DNA of 64,000 nucleotides. Source: Serratia sarumanii. GTDB taxonomy: Bacteria; Pseudomonadota; Gammaproteobacteria; Enterobacterales; Enterobacteriaceae. Positions 59,072 to 64,000 of the stretch are shown piece by piece (position 1 is the first letter of the stretch; every line of letters begins with the position of its first letter). Position numbers and translations under genes: made by a program. The notes below the pieces were generated by a model, which was not told the DNA's origin, did not search any database, and worked only from the letters and a program-made list of their open reading frames with translations. The stretch is taken from assembly GCF_029962605.1 (NCBI RefSeq), contig NZ_CP124750.1, positions 806,001 to 870,000 on the forward strand, given 5' to 3'.

Positions 59072-61645
59072 ATGCGTCTGGATCGTCTTACCAACAAATT
59101 CCAGCTTGCCCTCGCCGATGCCCAGTCACTAGCCCTTGGGCACGACAACCAGTTTATTGAACCGCTACATCTGATGAGCGCCCTGCTCAATCAGGAAGGG
59201 GGCACGGTTCGTTCACTATTAACTTCCGCAGGTATCGATGCCGGGCGCGTGCGCACCGAGATCGAACAGGCGCTGTCCCGTTTGCCGCAGGTAGAAGGTA
59301 CCGGTGGCGACGTTCAACCGTCCCACGAGTTGGTGCGCGTCCTGAACCTGTGCGACAAGCTGGCACAGAAGCGTGCGGACAAATTCATTTCTTCCGAGCT
59401 GTTTGTGCTGGCGGTGCTGGAAGACCGCGGCTCGTTGACCGACTTGTTGAAAGCGGCCGGCGCAACGGCCGACAAAATCAGCAAAGCCATTGAACAAATG
59501 AGAGGCGGTGACAGCGTGGAAGATCAAGGCGCCGAAGACCAACGGCAAGCATTGAAGAAATACACGATCGATCTGACCGAACGCGCCGAGCAGGGCAAAC
59601 TTGACCCGGTGATCGGCCGTGACGAAGAGATCCGCCGCACCATTCAGGTGCTGCAACGCCGTACCAAAAACAACCCGGTGCTGATCGGCGAACCTGGCGT
59701 GGGTAAAACCGCCATCGTCGAAGGCCTGGCGCAGCGCATCATCAACGGCGAAGTGCCGGAAGGGCTGAAGCACAAGCGCGTATTGTCCCTCGATATGGGC
59801 GCCTTGATCGCCGGCGCCAAATACCGCGGCGAGTTTGAAGAGCGTCTGAAAGGCGTGCTCAACGATCTGGCCAAGCAGGAAGGCAGCGTTATCCTGTTTA
59901 TCGACGAACTGCACACCATGGTCGGCGCCGGTAAGGCGGATGGTGCGATGGATGCGGGCAACATGCTCAAGCCGGCGCTGGCGCGCGGCGAACTGCACTG
60001 CGTCGGTGCCACAACGCTGGATGAGTACCGCCAATATATAGAGAAAGACGCGGCGCTCGAACGCCGTTTCCAGAAAGTGTATGTGGCGGAGCCGAGCGTG
60101 GAAGACACCATCGCTATCCTGCGCGGCCTGAAAGAGCGTTACGAATTGCACCACCACGTGCAGATCACCGACCCGGCCATCGTGGCGGCGGCGACGCTTT
60201 CTCACCGTTATATCGCCGATCGTCAATTGCCGGACAAGGCTATCGACCTGATCGACGAAGCGGCATCCAGTATTCGCATGCAGATGGATTCCAAGCCGGA
60301 GTCGCTCGACAGGCTTGAACGCCGCATCATTCAGTTGAAGCTGGAACAGCAGGCGCTGAATAAAGAGTCTGACGACGCCAGCAAGAAACGCCTGGACATG
60401 CTCAGCGATGAGCTGGGGCAGAAAGAGCGCGAATATTCGGAGCTGGAAGAAGAGTGGAAAGCGGAAAAAGCCTCGCTCTCCGGCACTCAGAACATCAAGG
60501 CTGAACTCGAGCAGGCCAAAATCACCCTGGAGCAGGCGCGCCGCGTCGGCGATCTGGGGCGGATGTCGGAACTGCAATACGGCAAAATCCCTGAGCTGGA
60601 GAAACAGCTCGCCGCCGCCACGCAGGCCGAAGGCAAGAGCATGAAGCTGCTGCGCAATCGGGTGACCGATGCGGAGATTGCCGAGGTGCTGGCGCGTGCC
60701 ACAGGCATCCCGGTGGCCAGAATGCTGGAGGGTGAACGCGACAAACTGCTGCGCCTGGAGCAAGAGCTGCATTCGCGGGTGATCGGCCAGGACGAAGCGG
60801 TCAGTGCGGTCTCTAATGCTATCCGCCGCAGCCGCGCCGGGTTGTCCGATCCTAACCGGCCGATCGGTTCGTTCCTGTTCCTCGGCCCGACCGGGGTGGG
60901 GAAAACCGAGCTCTGCAAGGCGCTTGCTTCGTTCCTGTTCGACAGCGACGACGCCATGGTGCGTATCGACATGTCCGAGTTTATGGAGAAACACTCCGTT
61001 TCGCGTCTGGTCGGCGCGCCTCCGGGCTATGTGGGTTATGAAGAGGGCGGCTATCTGACGGAAGCCGTGCGCCGCCGGCCTTACTCGGTGATTCTGCTGG
61101 ATGAAGTCGAGAAAGCGCACCCGGACGTATTCAACATTCTGCTGCAGGTGTTGGATGACGGCCGACTGACCGATGGCCAGGGCCGTACCGTCGATTTCCG
61201 CAATACCGTGGTGATCATGACTTCTAACCTGGGCTCCGATCTGATCCAGGAGCACTTCGGTCAGATGAACTACGCGCAGATGAAAGAGTCGGTGATGGAG
61301 ATGGTGAGTCACCACTTCCGTCCTGAGTTCATCAACCGTATCGACGAAGTGGTGGTGTTCCATCCGCTGGGCGAGAAACACATTGCTGCAATCGCCAAAA
61401 TTCAGCTGTCGCGTTTGTACAAACGTTTGGAAGAACGCGGTTACGAAGTGACCATGACCGAACCGGCCCTGGCTTTGTTGAGCAAAACCGGTTACGACCC
61501 TGTGTATGGCGCGCGTCCGTTGAAACGCGCGATTCAGCAGGAGATCGAGAACCCGCTGGCGCAGCAAATCCTGTCCGGCAAGCTGATTCCCGGCAAGCTG
61601 GTGACGCTGGATGTCGAAAACGACCATATCGTTGCACGCCAATAA
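59072..61645 (+). CDS. clpB: Protein disaggregase ClpB
   Basis: 857 residues. The N-terminal Clp-N domain (about 1-145) is followed by AAA1 with GEPGVGKT, a long coiled-coil middle domain (about 400-525) and AAA2 with GPTGVGKT. It lacks the ClpP-binding IGF loop of ClpA/ClpX. With DnaK it dissolves aggregates after heat stress. Start at 59072 with GGAGG upstream. The downstream rrn operon is in the same orientation, as at the E. coli clpB-rrnG locus. Confidence 0.98.
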   Translation: MRLDRLTNKFQLALADAQSLALGHDNQFIEPLHLMSALLNQEGGTVRSLLTSAGIDAGRVRTEIEQALSRLPQVEGTGGDVQPSHELVRVLNLCDKLAQKRADKFISSELFVLAVLEDRGSLTDLLKAAGATADKISKAIEQMRGGDSVEDQGAEDQRQALKKYTIDLTERAEQGKLDPVIGRDEEIRRTIQVLQRRTKNNPVLIGEPGVGKTAIVEGLAQRIINGEVPEGLKHKRVLSLDMGALIAGAKYRGEFEERLKGVLNDLAKQEGSVILFIDELHTMVGAGKADGAMDAGNMLKPALARGELHCVGATTLDEYRQYIEKDAALERRFQKVYVAEPSVEDTIAILRGLKERYELHHHVQITDPAIVAAATLSHRYIADRQLPDKAIDLIDEAASSIRMQMDSKPESLDRLERRIIQLKLEQQALNKESDDASKKRLDMLSDELGQKEREYSELEEEWKAEKASLSGTQNIKAELEQAKITLEQARRVGDLGRMSELQYGKIPELEKQLAAATQAEGKSMKLLRNRVTDAEIAEVLARATGIPVARMLEGERDKLLRLEQELHSRVIGQDEAVSAVSNAIRRSRAGLSDPNRPIGSFLFLGPTGVGKTELCKALASFLFDSDDAMVRIDMSEFMEKHSVSRLVGAPPGYVGYEEGGYLTEAVRRRPYSVILLDEVEKAHPDVFNILLQVLDDGRLTDGQGRTVDFRNTVVIMTSNLGSDLIQEHFGQMNYAQMKESVMEMVSHHFRPEFINRIDEVVVFHPLGEKHIAAIAKIQLSRLYKRLEERGYEVTMTEPALALLSKTGYDPVYGARPLKRAIQQEIENPLAQQILSGKLIPGKLVTLDVENDHIVARQ

Positions 61646-61670
61646 CGGCAACTAAGCGTCATGAAGATGA

Positions 61671-61699
61671 AAGGGAGCGGGTGACCGCTCCCTTTTCTT
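61671..61699 (+). terminator. Terminator after clpB
   Basis: AAGGGAGCGG, loop GTGA and CCGCTCCCTT followed by TTCTTT. It isolates clpB from the rRNA promoters. Confidence 0.92.
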
Positions 61700-61834
61700 T
61701 ATCTTCATTTGTCTCTATTTACAGGGTTTGCCGCTATTGCTGCGCTAAAACCGGTGTTTCTTGACTAATAAACATCCTAAAAAGGCATTTTGGGCGATTA
61801 TTTGAGCGCTTGAAAAGTTTTTTGCATTTAGGGG

Positions 61835-61862
61835 TTGCGGCCTGCCGAGAACTCCCTATAAT
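61835..61862 (+). promoter_or_regulatory. rrn promoter P1
   Basis: TTGCGG (61835-61840), 16 bases and TATAAT (61857-61862), followed by the discriminator GCGCCTCCACTGA. AT-rich DNA upstream (AAAAGTTTTTTGCATTTA) looks like an UP element. Confidence 0.88.
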
Positions 61863-61931
61863 GCGCCTCCACTGACCGGGAACAACGACTGACAAGCCGC
61901 CGGGTCAGCGAGAAGACAGCGAAATAAACGC

Positions 61932-61959
61932 TTGACTCTCCGGGCTAAAAGCGTAATAT
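61932..61959 (+). promoter_or_regulatory. rrn promoter P2
   Basis: TTGACT (61932-61937), 16 bases and TAATAT (61954-61959), followed by CGCAGCCCGCGCC. Confidence 0.85.
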
Positions 61960-61990
61960 ACGCAGCCCGCGCCGATGAGTTTCTCGGCAC

Positions 61991-62003
61991 TGCTCTTTAA
62001 CAA
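61991..62003 (+). promoter_or_regulatory. rrn leader boxA antitermination site
   Basis: TGCTCTTTAACAA is the canonical rRNA boxA bound by NusB/S10 to prevent early termination. Confidence 0.92.
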
Positions 62004-62157
62004 TTTATCAGACAATCTGTGTGGGCACTCCACAAGACGATATCCAGCATCCTAGGATGCAAAAAAATATCAAGTCTTGAAGAGTGACTAACTGAAGTAA
62101 AATTCATGCAGTAAATCTTTGAGCATCGCTTCTCGAGTGGAAGCACATCAAGCTTTT

Positions 62158-63698
<1,541 letters not shown>

Positions 63699-63786
63699 CC
63701 TAAAGATATTGCTTCGAGTGGCGTGCTCACACAGATTGTCTGATGAAAAAGTAACGAGCAAAAGCGTCATAAAAGTACGGTGTCGT

Positions 63787-63862
63787 GTCCCCTTCGTCTA
63801 GAGGCCTAGGACACCGCCCTTTCACGGCGGTAACAGGGGTTCGAATCCCCTAGGGGACGCCA
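63787..63862 (+). tRNA. gltT: tRNA-Glu (TTC) in the 16S-23S spacer
   Basis: 76 nt with encoded CCA, sequence GTCCCCTTCGTCTAGAGGCC onward; anticodon TTC at 63821-63823. A Glu-only spacer marks this as the tRNA-Glu class of rrn operon rather than the Ile-Ala class. This is also a substrate of TruD, encoded at 14 kb. The symbol is by position only. Confidence 0.97.
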
Positions 63863-63953
63863 AGCTTCCGACCCACCCGGTGAAAGCGGCGGTCTTCAGT
63901 ATCTGACGATACACCATATCTTAAAGATGACTTTCGAGTCATGTTTAAGATAT

Positions 63954-63966
63954 TGCTCTTTAACAA
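63954..63966 (+). promoter_or_regulatory. Spacer boxA before 23S rRNA
   Basis: A second TGCTCTTTAACAA in the spacer, the usual antitermination element ahead of 23S, which lies outside the window. Confidence 0.88.
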
Positions 63967-64000
63967 TCTGGAACAAGCTGAAAATTGAAACATGACGGCT

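Noticed and set aside
59219..61651. 810-codon open frame antisense to clpB
   Set aside because: A GC-rich codon-bias shadow; the sense strand encodes a full ClpB with all motifs, and the antisense product has none.

Overview
The window reads as chromosomal DNA of an enteric gammaproteobacterium, most likely Serratia (marcescens group). Gene order closely follows the Escherichia coli cysJIH, cysDNC-ygbE-ftsB-ispDF-truD-surE-pcm-nlpD-rpoS-mutS, recA-recX-alaS-csrA-tRNA-gshA-luxS, ffh-rpsP-rimM-trmD-rplS and aroF-tyrA-pheA-raiA-bamD-rluD-pgeF-clpB-rrn blocks. The 16S sequence and a nucE-nucD-nucC-type lysis/activator cassette point to Serratia. Species assignment is inference.

Layout: (1) 1-9.4 kb is assimilatory sulfate reduction: cysJ (5' truncated by the window edge), cysI, cysH, iap on the other strand, then cysG-cysD-cysN-cysC. 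Together these activate sulfate to PAPS, reduce it to sulfite and sulfide, and make the siroheme that CysI needs. (2) 9.4-12.2 kb: ygbE, then an inserted minus-strand polar amino-acid ABC transporter (ATPase, permease, binding protein) with a palindromic repeat inside it. (3) 12.6-21.6 kb: cell division (ftsB), isoprenoid synthesis (ispD, ispF), truD, surE, pcm, nlpD, rpoS, mutS. (4) 21.6-33.5 kb is the accessory stretch between mutS and pncC: a small Fic module between two 60-bp direct repeats (59/60 identical); a secreted beta-propeller protein, aldo/keto reductase and SDR with a divergent LysR regulator; a chitobiose-type PTS cluster (chbB, chbC, GH1 glycosidase, chbR, chbG) with no chbA; and an MFS transporter. 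(5) 33.7-43.4 kb: pncC, SOS-controlled recA, recX, alaS, csrA, tRNA-Ser plus three identical tRNA-Arg genes, yqaB, yqaA, gshA, the sRNA micA and luxS. (6) 43.4-49.4 kb: corB, ypjD, ffh, rpsP-rimM-trmD-rplS. (7) 49.4-51.5 kb: nucC-nucD-nucE-like genes (Ogr-type activator, endolysin, holin) behind a near-consensus LexA box, then a DUF481 outer-membrane protein. (8) 52-61.7 kb: aroF-tyrA with TyrR-like boxes, pheA with a pheL attenuator, raiA, bamD, rluD, pgeF and heat-shock clpB. (9) 61.8-64 kb: an rRNA operon with P1/P2 promoters, boxA, complete 16S, tRNA-Glu and the start of the spacer before 23S.

The least ordinary parts are the Fic module with its convergent candidate antitoxin inside a terminal duplication, the SOS-driven holin/endolysin/activator cassette, the IIA-less chitobiose cluster, and the nested-palindrome element inside the amino-acid transporter operon. 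No CRISPR array, insertion sequence or integrase was seen.
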